Positions 26,940 to 36,500 of a stretch of DNA of 64,000 bases are shown here, in pieces. The stretch is taken from the NCBI RefSeq assembly GCF_001578185.1, contig NZ_CP011008.1, forward strand, positions 710,001 to 774,000, in the 5' to 3' direction. The translations under genes were made by a program, and so were the position numbers. Each line of letters starts with the position of its first letter. Position 1 is the first letter of the stretch. The stretch comes from Peribacillus simplex (GTDB lineage: Bacteria > Bacillota > Bacilli > Bacillales > DSM-1321). The notes beneath the pieces are model-generated. The model ran no database searches. It saw only the letters and a list, made by a program, of their open reading frames with translations, and had not been told where the DNA came from.

Positions 26940-27230
26940 CGTTTTCTCCTTACATTAGAAATTAATAACTGGATTGTTAATCAATTTTGATGTTTCAGCA
27001 GTTCTCTTTCCTTATAGGTCATGAATAATAAGTTTATTTAATCATATATTGTAATGTTGGAATCATTTTCATTTACGAAAATGACACATTTGGAAAAATA
27101 ATATTACCGAAATATTTTTTCGAAGTAAATAAAAAGCCATTTTTAAATATTTTCAATTGTTAAAAGCTAATCTCTCCATGCAATAAAGCAAAGAGGATTT
27201 ACACGAATAGGCGTTAAAAATATCATTATA

Positions 27231-27282
27231 TTTTTATTGTTATTTATAATGATAATATTATCATTATAAATAACAATAAAAA
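27231..27282. promoter_or_regulatory. 52-bp perfect palindrome, candidate operator
   Basis: Bases 27231-27256 are the exact reverse complement of 27257-27282. The centre reads TGATAATATTATCA (27250-27263), close to a Fur 7-1-7 box (TGATAATNATTATCA) but lacking the middle base. It carries the 10-mer ATAATGATAA and its reverse complement, both of which recur at 27333-27360, and the 10-mer also occurs at 32253. It has no GC stem, so it is not a normal terminator. The rest of 26940-27388 is AT-rich with no gene. Confidence 0.75.
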
Positions 27283-27332
27283 CTAAAACAATAATTTATT
27301 AAGAAAAAAATAGGTGCAATATTCCAATTTAC

Positions 27333-27360
27333 ATGTTATCATTATTGATAATGATAACAT
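27333..27360. promoter_or_regulatory. 28-bp palindrome upstream of the exporter operon, candidate operator
   Basis: ATGTTATCATTAT (27333-27345) and ATAATGATAACAT (27348-27360) are perfect 13-base arms around TG. The arms contain the same 10-mers as the 52-bp palindrome but in reversed order. It ends 28 bases before the first exporter-operon start codon, so binding would block transcription. Confidence 0.7.
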
Positions 27361-27388
27361 TATTTCGTTATTAAAGGAGTGATTATAT

Positions 27389-27628
27389 ATGGAATTGCAT
27401 TATGGATGGAACGAATTGAAAGATATTGATTTCATGTCTATTCTGCCGATCATTTTACCGGTAATTGTTATTGGATTGATTTTAGTCCTTATAGCATTGA
27501 TTGATTTATACAGACATCGAAAGACGAGAAAAAATGTTTTATTGTGGACACTCATCATTATTTTTGCAAATACTATTGGTCCAATTCTGTACTTCGTTAT
27601 TGGTAGAAAGGACAGTGACAGAATATGA
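27389..27628 (+). CDS. PLDc_N-domain small membrane protein (YxlE-like)
   Basis: 79 residues with two helices: PIILPVIVIGLILVLIALIDL (about 21-41) and LLWTLIIIFANTIGPILYFVIG (about 50-71). The PLDc_N pattern includes the basic loop YRHRKTRKN and the NTIGPILYFVIGRKD end. In B. subtilis, YxlE precedes YxlF/YxlG in the sigY operon; in the S. lugdunensis lug operon, from memory, a small membrane protein LugI accompanies the exporters. AAAGGAG ribosome site; overlaps the next ATPase gene by ATGA. A helper subunit of the exporter is likely but unproven. Confidence 0.8.
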   Translation: MELHYGWNELKDIDFMSILPIILPVIVIGLILVLIALIDLYRHRKTRKNVLLWTLIIIFANTIGPILYFVIGRKDSDRI

Positions 27629-28530
27629 AATTAGAAATTAGAAATGTTACAAAAAAATTCAAAGAAAAAACAGCGGTCAATAATTTTTCAATGGAACTGC
27701 AATCAGGGGAATGTGTTGGATTGATCGGGCCAAATGGGGCTGGTAAATCGACACTAATAAAAGTGATTGCAGATATTATAGATCCAAGTATGGGAGAGGT
27801 ATTGCTTGATGGTAAGAAAATTTCAAAAATGAAAAAGGAAATAGGCTACTTACCGCAATACCCAAACTTCTTTCAATGGATGACTGCCAAAGAAACACTA
27901 ACTTTCATGGGGCAGCTCTCAGGCATCAAGAAGGAAGAATTATTAAGGGGCATTCCAGAGATAATGTCGAAAGTAGGTTTGAGCGGGGAAGAGAATTCGA
28001 AGGTGAGGACTTTTTCAGGCGGAATGAAGCAGAGGCTTGGAATTGCACAAGCGTTGTTACATAAACCAGCATTGATTGTCATGGATGAACCAGTTTCGGC
28101 ATTAGATCCAATCGGCCGGAGAGAAGTGTTAAATATAATAAAAGAAATAAAGAAAGATACGACAATTTTAATATCGACACATATATTAAGCGATGCAGAA
28201 GAAATATGTGAAAGATTTGTCATTATAAAGAGTGGGAAAAAAATCGAAGATACAACAATGTCAGAATTATTAAATAGGAATAGCGGAAATAAAATTAATG
28301 TCGATATAACCTCTAAAAGTCAAAAGTGGATTGAAAACGTTAAAAGCTTGAACTTTGTAAAAGGTGTAGAGGTAACGGGAAATAAATTGAAGATAGAAGT
28401 GGAAAATATTGAATCGAACAAGAACATGTTACTCGCGAGTGCTCTTGAGCATAATGTTGATCTTGTAAGGTTTGAAATAGATAACGATACATTGGAAGAG
28501 ATATTCTTAAAATTGGTGGTGGAAAAATGA
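27625..28530 (+). CDS. ABC exporter ATPase (YxlF-like)
   Basis: 301-residue cytoplasmic ATPase. Walker A GPNGAGKST near residue 37, Q-loop YLPQYPNFFQWM near 76, signature FSGGMKQR near 131, Walker B ALIVMDEPVSALDPIGRRE near 150, switch His in STHILSDAEEIC near 186. The C-terminal ~90 residues are the extension typical of drug/bacteriocin exporters. It overlaps both neighbours by four bases, so PLDc_N protein, ATPase and permease form one coupled unit. Probable role: self-protection or secretion of the peptide made downstream. Confidence 0.92.
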   Translation: MKLEIRNVTKKFKEKTAVNNFSMELQSGECVGLIGPNGAGKSTLIKVIADIIDPSMGEVLLDGKKISKMKKEIGYLPQYPNFFQWMTAKETLTFMGQLSGIKKEELLRGIPEIMSKVGLSGEENSKVRTFSGGMKQRLGIAQALLHKPALIVMDEPVSALDPIGRREVLNIIKEIKKDTTILISTHILSDAEEICERFVIIKSGKKIEDTTMSELLNRNSGNKINVDITSKSQKWIENVKSLNFVKGVEVTGNKLKIEVENIESNKNMLLASALEHNVDLVRFEIDNDTLEEIFLKLVVEK

Positions 28531-29315
28531 ATAATTTTACCGTTTTAGCGAAAAAGGAATTTGTTCAGATGGTACGTGAATTTAAAGTGATTTGGCTGCC
28601 ACTTGTATTTATATTTTTAGGAATAACTCAACCAGTTGTAAGCTATTACTTACCTTCAATATTAGAGGCACTGGGTGGGGGCCAAGGAATCACGATTGAT
28701 CCAAGCATGGCAGCCCAAAAAGGCGGCGAAGTTCTTGCAAGTACATTAGGGTCCCAATTTGATCAGCTGGGGGTCATGATCATCATCGTTTCCATGATGG
28801 GGGTCGTACAATCTGATAAAGCAAATGGTATGCTGGCTTTCATTCTTACAAGGCCCGTGACGGTTGTATCTTATATAAGCGGGAAAATCATTTCCAACTA
28901 TCTATTTGTTGCCTGCAGTGTGGCATTAGGATACTTGGTTTCATATCTGTATGTAGTTTTTTTGTTTACGAGTGTTGATTTTGTGGATTTAATAATAGCT
29001 TTGTTGTTCTATCTGCTGTGGATTCTATTTATCGTTTCATTCACGACGATGATCAGTACCATTTTTAATAGTCAGGGTATTATTGCATTAATTTCGATAG
29101 TATTTCTTCTCGGCTGCAGAATCATTGTTGGTTTAAATCCGGTTATGGACAATTTGAATCCAGCGAGCATGAGTAAACACGCCATGGAAGTACTGATTTT
29201 AGGTACAGTCAATACACAGGCGATCTGGGGTGCATTAGCGGCACTTGCGTTGACGGCGCTAACGATATTAGTAACGAACATATGGATTTCAAAGAAGAAA
29301 TTCAATAACGAATAA
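28527..29315 (+). CDS. ABC-2-type exporter permease (YxlG-like)
   Basis: 262 residues with about six helices (NatB/ABC-2 fold): an N-terminal KKEFVQMVREFKVIWLPLVF, a large extracytoplasmic loop with GGGQGITIDPSMAAQ, and paired helices LFVACSVALGYLVSYLYVVF and LLFYLLWILFIVSFTTMIS. ATG overlaps the stop of the ATPase gene. It works with the YxlF-like ATPase. A second ATPase/permease pair follows after ~50 bases. Confidence 0.88.
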   Translation: MNNFTVLAKKEFVQMVREFKVIWLPLVFIFLGITQPVVSYYLPSILEALGGGQGITIDPSMAAQKGGEVLASTLGSQFDQLGVMIIIVSMMGVVQSDKANGMLAFILTRPVTVVSYISGKIISNYLFVACSVALGYLVSYLYVVFLFTSVDFVDLIIALLFYLLWILFIVSFTTMISTIFNSQGIIALISIVFLLGCRIIVGLNPVMDNLNPASMSKHAMEVLILGTVNTQAIWGALAALALTALTILVTNIWISKKKFNNE

Positions 29316-29363
29316 GTTTGGGAGGAAATGTGTTATTCATGAAGTGATTGGAGGATGATAACA

Positions 29364-30080
29364 TTGTTAAGCATCACAGATTTAGAGAAAAGCTACTCAA
29401 CAAAGAGGATATTGAATGGTGTAAATCTAAAAATCAAAAAAGGGGAAATTTTAGGTTTTATAGGTGCGAATGGTGCAGGAAAAACAACTACGCTGAATAT
29501 TATTACGGGCATATTGGATTATGAAAATGGAAAGGTTGAAATAAATGGCCTGACCAAGGAAGACGGCATAGAATTTAAAAAACAATTTTTCTTCATTCCT
29601 GATACTATCAATGTATTTAAAAATGTTTCGGGGTTTGATTGGATTCGGTTCTTGATGAACCTATATGGGAATGACGACAAAGAACATTTGGGGAAATATA
29701 TCAATCGGTTTGGGATGCAGGATTCCATTAAAAAGCCAATGGGAAGCTATTCTTATGGGATGATGCATAAGGTATCCCTGATAGCGGCTTTTACCATTAA
29801 TCCCCCGATCATCATTATGGATGAACCGTTAAATGGATTAGATCCAAACGCCGTTTTAGTTTTTAAGGGGTTAATCAAACAATATGTTGAAATGGGCGGT
29901 ACAGTGTTTTTCTCGACACATCTGTTAGATGTGGCAGAAAAAATTTGTAATACAGTGGCTATTTTAAAAGAGGGTAAAATCATCCTGCATGATGAAATAA
30001 AAAATATAATAGGTGAAAGTTCTTTAGAATCTACCTTTATGGAGGCTCAGGTATATGAAGGAAAAACTTCAATTAACTAG
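29364..30080 (+). CDS. Second ABC exporter ATPase
   Basis: About 238 residues. Walker A GANGAGKTT near residue 36, signature YSYGMMHK near residue 127 (a divergent form of LSGGQ), Walker B IIMDEPLNGLDPNAV near 150, switch His in FSTHLLDVAEKIC near 185. The TTG at 29364 is 9 bases after TGGAGG and gives MLSITDLEKSYS; the ATG at 29355 touches that ribosome site. It overlaps the following permease by 26 bases. Two exporter pairs side by side recall LugEF/LugGH of the lugdunin operon (from memory). Confidence 0.88.
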   Translation: MLSITDLEKSYSTKRILNGVNLKIKKGEILGFIGANGAGKTTTLNIITGILDYENGKVEINGLTKEDGIEFKKQFFFIPDTINVFKNVSGFDWIRFLMNLYGNDDKEHLGKYINRFGMQDSIKKPMGSYSYGMMHKVSLIAAFTINPPIIIMDEPLNGLDPNAVLVFKGLIKQYVEMGGTVFFSTHLLDVAEKICNTVAILKEGKIILHDEIKNIIGESSLESTFMEAQVYEGKTSIN

Positions 30081-31647
30081 ATTTTTCGTTTCTTCCTTCT
30101 ATAAAATGCCCAAGCAGACAATGCTGCAGGCTGTTTTGATAATAGCCGTTTTTTATATGTTTTTGCAGCTAACTGTCGTAAATGCCTTTGTTTATTTTCT
30201 TGGGGATACCCAGGTCTTCCTGTTTTACAATTTAACCATTTCGAGCATTCTCGTCTTTGCATTAGTTTGCTATTTATCCACATCGCAAATATTTGCTTAT
30301 TATGAATTTAAAGTATTGGCTCCGCTGCCACTGACCTATAAGGAGATTTCAAAGGCTAAGGTACTAAGCAGCTTATGGGTGCCTATCATCTTATCGATGG
30401 TAATCCAAGTGCCGACCATGGGATTCTTGATAGTCGATCAAAAGTTTATGGAAACGATTAAATTATTTATATTTTTACCCATTGTAAATGGATTAACGGC
30501 ATTGATCCTACTATTCATTCTGTCGTGCATTAATAGGTATTATTATAAATTCAGAAATAAACTAGCATACTTAATGGTGAACATTGCTGTCATCCTAATG
30601 CTTTTGATTATTTCCATTGTTTATTTTGCTGGAAAATCATCAATTGCTATATCAAAGGTCATTTCCGAAATTGATTTGAATTCTATTGAAGGGTTTAAAA
30701 ACTCGTTGGAATTCATAATGAAACATATGTTTGAAACCGCAAATATGATTCCAGTGATTAATTGGATACTAGATGCATTTGTATCAAATGAAATAACTGC
30801 TCATTTTCTTGTTATCTATATTTCGATAATATTAATCAGTTTCCTATTATATACTTTCATTATAGAAAACATTTCTGTTAATTATTTTAAAAACGGGTTA
30901 TTGGAAAATAACAAAACGAATATGAAAAACTCAAAGGTCAATATCTCTAAAAATCAATGGAGTAACTATTTACAAAGAGAGATATGGATCATTAAGTCTG
31001 AAGCATATTTTAAGATGCAAATAGTTTTAGGTCTTTTATTACCGCCCATCTTTTCACTTGTAATGCTATTGTTGATACAGAAGGAAGTGTTTCCAAATTA
31101 TTTGGATATAACGAAAGAAGGAGTCTTTGATAAATACTTTTCATATTCTGTCCTCTTTTTGAGCTGTATAAATAATATAAGCGGAACCCCATATTCAAGA
31201 GAAGGGAAATATCATTATTTACTGAAAAGTGCCCCTTTTAATGAAAGGTATGTTTATTTTTCTAAAGTGATATTTTCATCAATTATCAGTATTATAGCCG
31301 TAGTGATCAGCTTTTTAATATTTGCTCTATTTGGCCATTGGGAATTGGAAAGTGCAGTCATGTTATTAATTATTTCTTGTTTAGTGGTTTGCTATAATCT
31401 TCTAACACCCATATATGATATGAAAAACCCAAGTATAGAATGGGAGAACCCATCAGCTGCAATTAAATCAAACCCCAATGTATTAATAAGCCTACTTTAT
31501 GGATTTCCATTTTTAATCATGGTTGCACTCATTCATTTTGGCTTGGTCTGGTTCAGTGTCCAGCCAATTATGGGAGCTCTCATAATTTTAATGATCGTAA
31601 TAGTAATCAATTCCGTTTTGGTTAATAGATTGAAACTATATTTATGA
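30055..31647 (+). CDS. Large multi-helix ABC exporter permease
   Basis: 530 residues with about 12 hydrophobic segments in two halves, separated by a hydrophilic stretch near residues 280-315 (ENNKTNMKNSKVNISKNQW). Long ABC-2-like permeases of this form pair with ATPases of the preceding type in bacteriocin or peptide-antibiotic export and immunity; I cannot name a subfamily with confidence. The start lies inside the end of the ATPase gene after GGAGG. It is the last gene of the exporter operon. Confidence 0.82.
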   Translation: MKEKLQLTRFFVSSFYKMPKQTMLQAVLIIAVFYMFLQLTVVNAFVYFLGDTQVFLFYNLTISSILVFALVCYLSTSQIFAYYEFKVLAPLPLTYKEISKAKVLSSLWVPIILSMVIQVPTMGFLIVDQKFMETIKLFIFLPIVNGLTALILLFILSCINRYYYKFRNKLAYLMVNIAVILMLLIISIVYFAGKSSIAISKVISEIDLNSIEGFKNSLEFIMKHMFETANMIPVINWILDAFVSNEITAHFLVIYISIILISFLLYTFIIENISVNYFKNGLLENNKTNMKNSKVNISKNQWSNYLQREIWIIKSEAYFKMQIVLGLLLPPIFSLVMLLLIQKEVFPNYLDITKEGVFDKYFSYSVLFLSCINNISGTPYSREGKYHYLLKSAPFNERYVYFSKVIFSSIISIIAVVISFLIFALFGHWELESAVMLLIISCLVVCYNLLTPIYDMKNPSIEWENPSAAIKSNPNVLISLLYGFPFLIMVALIHFGLVWFSVQPIMGALIILMIVIVINSVLVNRLKLYL

Positions 31648-31735
31648 AAGTCTTTATATTAGAAAAATTTTTTACGTTGATAAAGGATGTACAGAAAATC
31701 GGCACTAAATAAATTTAAAAAAGGAGTGTCTTATT

Positions 31736-32020
31736 ATGGGGAAGCACCATGATAAAGATTTTAAAATTTATGCTGCTCGATTAGTATTGGAAGAAGGCAG
31801 AAAACCTAGAGAATTGGCCGAAGAGCTCAATATCTCGATACCTACATTAAGAAATTGGATCAATAATTATAAAGAAACAAATGAAGAGGGCTTGGAGGAT
31901 TCCCGTAATGGTTTTACAGGGCTAAGTCTGAAAGAGGAAAAGGATAAAATAATCAAAGACTTACAGGAAGAGAATGAGATATTAAAAAAGGCAATGCATA
32001 TTTTCACGAAACAACCATAA
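31736..32020 (+). CDS. Solitary IS3-family transposase OrfA-like protein
   Basis: 94 residues. The N-terminal helix-turn-helix (DFKIYAARLVLEEGRKPREL, then ISIPTLRNWINNY) and a C-terminal leucine-zipper-like stretch (IKDLQEENEILKKAMHIF) are the OrfA pattern of IS3 elements. No OrfB with a DDE domain follows, and no terminal inverted repeats were seen. A terminator lies 18 bases after the stop. The copy cannot transpose by itself. It marks an old insertion between the exporter genes and the peptide-synthetase genes. Confidence 0.82.
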   Translation: MGKHHDKDFKIYAARLVLEEGRKPRELAEELNISIPTLRNWINNYKETNEEGLEDSRNGFTGLSLKEEKDKIIKDLQEENEILKKAMHIFTKQP

Positions 32021-32037
32021 ATGAATGAACAGTTTAT

Positions 32038-32093
32038 AAAGCCATATTTTATTTTTCACAATTATAGTGAAAAATAAAATACGGCTTTTTTTA
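32038..32093 (+). terminator. Long AT-rich hairpin terminator after OrfA
   Basis: Bases 32038-32059 pair with 32067-32088 (22 positions, one mismatch) around a 7-base loop, followed by a T-run. It separates the exporter/OrfA region from the peptide-synthetase promoter. Confidence 0.8.
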
Positions 32094-32221
32094 TTGGAGA
32101 AATAAAGGTGGCCAATTAAAAATTTTTATATTTTTATAAAAATTTTTTAAATATAAATTAATATTAGATAAATTGGTAAAGTTATTATTTAATGTCTATA
32201 ATTTACAAATTTTTAATGGAC

Positions 32222-32262
32222 TCGACAAAATTGTTGTGATAAAGTGTTATCGATAATGATAA
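32222..32262 (+). promoter_or_regulatory. Candidate promoter with overlapping operator upstream of the NRPS operon
   Basis: TCGACA (32222-32227), a 17-base spacer and TGTTAT (32245-32250) form a plausible SigA promoter. The 10-mer ATAATGATAA (32253-32262), shared exactly with both palindromes before the exporter operon, sits at the start-site region. TTATCGATAA (32247-32256) adds local symmetry. This suggests one repressor for exporters and synthetases, either the divergent winged-helix protein or Fur. Confidence 0.5.
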
Positions 32263-32400
32263 TAGGCAATAATTAACCTAGAAAATGAAATATTTGTTTT
32301 AAAAAAGAAATTTTACAGGATAAAAATGGATGGTTTGGAGGAGTTTTATTATAATTGATTGAATATTTTATGAATAAGAAAAAAATTTTCAAAACTTAGA

Positions 32401-32836
32401 GATAAAGAAGAGGATTCAGTCAATTTGGACTATATTGATGATATTTTCAACGAAAAGAATGGAATTATTTAATTTGCAAGCTGGCCCCAAAAAATAATCG
32501 AAGCAAAGAAAAGTTTGTTTGTGGAAAAAAGCAATTATGAATTTTTAGATATAGGTTTGGATGAAATAAAGAATATATCCCTGTTGAAAGGAGAATTTGG
32601 ACAGCCGGTAATTGTTAATAACTTGTCTTTTACCAATGAACATCGGTATTTCCATCACTCATACAGATAAAACTTTTGGAATCTTGACTTTTGATCAACT
32701 GCATCCAATGGGAATCGATATTGAAGCTAAAACGAAAACTGACTCTGACTTTTTGGAGGCATATTTAACGGAATCCGACAAAAAAAAGATTAAGGAAAGT
32801 GAAGGAGTTTATTTTCTAATAAATTCCAGAAAATAA
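32401..32836 (+). pseudogene. Broken Sfp-like 4'-phosphopantetheinyl transferase
   Basis: In one frame, codons from 32473 read WPQKIIEAKKSLFVEKSN to EFGQPVI, the typical G-(K/Q)-P segment of these enzymes. In a second frame from 32612 the sequence continues with NIGISITHTDKTFGIL and HPMGIDIE, the core SISHS and GIDIE motifs. At least one frameshift near 32636, an in-frame TAA at 32470 and a premature end before the usual W..KEA motif break the gene. An intact enzyme would activate the carrier domains of the adjacent synthetases; now an Sfp elsewhere in the genome must do so. In the lug operon, as I recall it, lugZ has this role. Confidence 0.7.
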
Positions 32837-32853
32837 ATTGAGGGGGAATACCA

Positions 32854-33510
32854 ATGGAATTAAAAGTGGAAGCAAATGCTGAAATTAAAAATAACAAACT
32901 AGTACAATATCTATTTAAAAAAGAGGAAAGAGTACATAAGTTAATCATTTCGTTATTGATCCTCAGTTTAATTGCAGGTATCGAAACGACGCTTTTGTTA
33001 TATTCTGCAGATCAAAAAGGGATGAATGTATTAAATGGCATGTCCATTTCAGAGATAGGGGTCATGAGTTTTGCCATAAACACAATTGTAATGGGAGCTC
33101 TTGGATTATTGGTTACATTTATTATTCAAATAATAATTGTATGCCTATTATTTTTATTCTCAAAAGAAAGATTGGTAAATATAAAAGGGATTTGTCAAGC
33201 TGTCATTAATGCAGGGATATGCATTGTAGTTGGATCTGGTGTTAATGCAATAATCGCATTATTGGTTAAGAGCAAGGAAACGACATTTACTAGTTTATCC
33301 TTACTCGTGCATGATAAAACTTCAATTCTTCACACATTCATGGCTGAGTTTGAATTGTTTTATATTGTCAGTTTAATTTTATTCAGCTATAGCTTAGAAA
33401 AATTAGCACTCATTAAGAGAAAAAAAGCATTAATCATAACGATTTTCATAGCTTTAATTTCTTTAGTTTTTCATATGTTGACGGTCGCATCAGGCACATA
33501 TTTAAAATGA
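32854..33510 (+). CDS. Yip1-like multi-helix membrane protein of the peptide locus
   Basis: 218 residues with about five helices: IISLLILSLIAGIETTLLLY, FAINTIVMGALGLLVTFIIQ, the overlapping IIIVCLLFLFS, VINAGICIVVGSGVNAIIALL, FYIVSLILFSYSL and ALIITIFIALISLVFHML. The charged N-terminus (KKEERVHK) is cytoplasmic. It resembles Yip1-type proteins in layout but I cannot assign a family firmly. GAGGGGG precedes the ATG, and it ends 9 bases before the first synthetase, so it is part of that operon. A role in immunity or export is inferred from position only. Confidence 0.75.
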   Translation: MELKVEANAEIKNNKLVQYLFKKEERVHKLIISLLILSLIAGIETTLLLYSADQKGMNVLNGMSISEIGVMSFAINTIVMGALGLLVTFIIQIIIVCLLFLFSKERLVNIKGICQAVINAGICIVVGSGVNAIIALLVKSKETTFTSLSLLVHDKTSILHTFMAEFELFYIVSLILFSYSLEKLALIKRKKALIITIFIALISLVFHMLTVASGTYLK

Positions 33511-33519
33511 TGGGGGAAA

Positions 33520-36500
33520 ATGATGAATATGGATTCTTTAGTGAATTTATTTGAGGCAAGTGTTAGGAAATATGAGAACAATATTGCAGTAAGAAATAAA
33601 GATATGCACTTTTCATATAAAGAAACGAATATTTTGGCAAATAAAATGGCGATGTATATAAAGGATCAAGGGATAAATATAGGAGACAATGTCGGAATCT
33701 ATATTGAAAAGTCCGAGTATGTTTTATTTTTAATCATAGCACTCCTTAAATTGGGTGTTACCTATGTACCTATCGACCCAAAAAGTCCGGATGAAAGAGT
33801 AAAGCATATAATAAGGAATTCGGAATTGAAGTTATTAATAGGGGATAAAGGTCAGCTTGACGATATTGATTGTGGGCATTTAACCATTGATGAGGTGGTA
33901 GAGAATTCTAAAGATATGATAGGTGATAATTTACATACCTTAATTGACCCAAAGGATCCAGCTTATATCATTTTTACATCGGGCTCAACCGGCAAGCCTA
34001 AAGGAGTTTGTGTTTCACATGAAAATGTCATGAACTTGTTTTTAGGTTGCGAGGGTTTGTTCGAGTTTAGTAATAATGAAAAATGGACATTTTTCCATTC
34101 CTACGCATTTGATTTTTCCGTTTGGGAGATGTGGGGAGCTTGGATTTATGGCGGAGAAGTCGTAATGGTTTCATTTGAAGAAAGCAGAAATCCAATATCC
34201 TTTGTTGATTTAATGGTAAGTACTCAAACAACCGTTTTTAATTGTACGCCAAGTGCTTTCTTCGAGGTGAGTGGAGAGCTCATAAATCGTCAAAATGAAT
34301 TGAGTTTAAAATACATTATATTTGGAGGAGAAGCATTAAACTTCAAAAAATTGGCGCAGTGGTTTTCGCCAGAAAACGGCAGGCTGCCAAAGCTAATAAA
34401 TATGTATGGAATAACTGAAACCACCGTTCATGTAACATACAAAGAAATCGCTAAAAGTGATGTTGAAAAAGGAATCACTAATATCGGAAAAGTCCTGCCT
34501 CATCTTGGATTTAAAGTAATGAATCAAAATGGAGAAGAAGTAACTGGAGATGAAGAAGGCGAGTTATACGTTTCAGGAAAAGGTGTTTCGCTAGGTTACT
34601 ATAAAAATGCCATGATGAATAAGATGAAATTTACTTATATCGATAATGTTCGCTACTATAAGTCAGGGGATGTAGTGAAAGTTTTAGATGATGGGGATCT
34701 GCAATATATCTCCAGGAATGATGAGCAAGTGCAGCTAAGGGGTTTCAGGATTGAATTAGGGGAAATTGAGAGCTCGTACAATGAATTGAAAAACATCAAG
34801 AATGCTGTCGTTACAATGGATACAGCGTTTAATGATGATAAGCATTTATTTTTATACTATGTTGCTGATGAGGAATTAGCTGCTGATTATTTGAGGGAAA
34901 GTGTAGGAAGCTCATTGCCGTCCTATATGATACCAAGCTTTTTTATCAAGGTAGACAACATCCCCTTAACTGTAAACGGAAAACTGGACAAATCATTATT
35001 ACCCAAAGTCATTATAAAAGACAGTGAAACTGCATCGAGTATTAAGAGTCCAGCAGATGAAAAAATAAGTGAAAAAGTAAGAGAAGTGGTTGTTAGCATC
35101 ATAGGTAATGAGGTTATAAAAAATAATCAGTCACTACTTGAAAGTGGAATGAACTCATTATCGATAATGAGATTAATTGTCAAGATAAAAGATCAATTCA
35201 ATACCGAAATCGCTCCTTCAGTTTTTTTGGATAACGATACGATTGCGAAATTATCCCAAGTTTTAGAAACCCGTAAAAAAGAAGAGGTAAAGCAAGATTA
35301 TATACCTATAAATGACCTGAATACATACCCTTTAACATATGAACAAGAAAATTTGTGGTTCATTCACCAAACCAATGTAGATAAATCGTTATATAACATA
35401 GTTTTTTCTTATGAAATATCAGGTGAAGTGAATAAAGGAAAACTGGAGATATCTTTAGATAAGCTGAGCAATAAACATCAAATTTTAAAAAGTATCATAA
35501 GAGAACAATCTGGAAAAGGCATCTTGGTTTTTGATGAGTCGATTAACCATTGTATTAACTATATTGATGTTTCGGACATTCCTTTAGACATACAGGAAGA
35601 AAAAATAAATCACCTGGTGAATGAAGAAACGGAACGACAATTCGATATAAGTAATGGTCCTCTCTTATGGATTGCGTTAGTGAAGAAAAATGAATGTGAA
35701 TATCAATTAATATGTAATATCCATCATATTATTTTTGATGGTTGGTCGATTCCATTAATGATCAATGATTGGTTTTCCATTTATGAGGAAATCGAGAATG
35801 GGGAACAAAATGATATAAATAACAAATCCATTCAATATGGAGATTATGCTTTATGGCAAAAAAACTCACCAAATTATATAAGCGGCAAGGATAATGAGTT
35901 CTGGAGTAATGAAATAACTGCATTACGGCAAAAGTCCTTATTACAATATGATCATCAAAAAACAGGAGAAGGTAAAAGCACTTCCGATATTATCAGCTTC
36001 TTGTTACCAAAAGATATTCAACACAATCTAGAAAGTCTTCATAAAAAAACGAAGTCGACTTTGTTCATGAGTTTACTTACAGCCTATCAAACCTTTTTGT
36101 CTGTTTATTTTGATGAAGAGGAAGTTGTCGTCGGAAGTCCATTGGCGAAGAGAAACCATGTGGATACAGAACAATTGATAGGTTATTTCGTCAACACCTT
36201 GCCCTTTAAAATAAAGGTATCTCAGGATGATTCATTTAAAGGGATTTTAAGAAAAAATATAAAAAATATTGCAGGTGTTTTTGACCATCAAAATTTACCT
36301 ACTAAAGAAATTTTAAAATATTCACCGGAAGAAAGAACCATGGAAAATACGCCTTTGTTCGATACAGTATTTGTTCTGCAGAATAACCAAAAAGAAAAGC
36401 TGGCGTATAAAGATTTCAAATTAAAACCAAAAAAAATCAATACCTTTAAAGCTAAATTTGATTTGGTTGTTCAGGTAGAGGAAATTGATGAGGATGAATT

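Noticed and set aside
27231..27282. 52-bp palindrome as a Rho-independent terminator
   Set aside because: No GC-rich stem and no genes converging on it; it lies between divergent genes.
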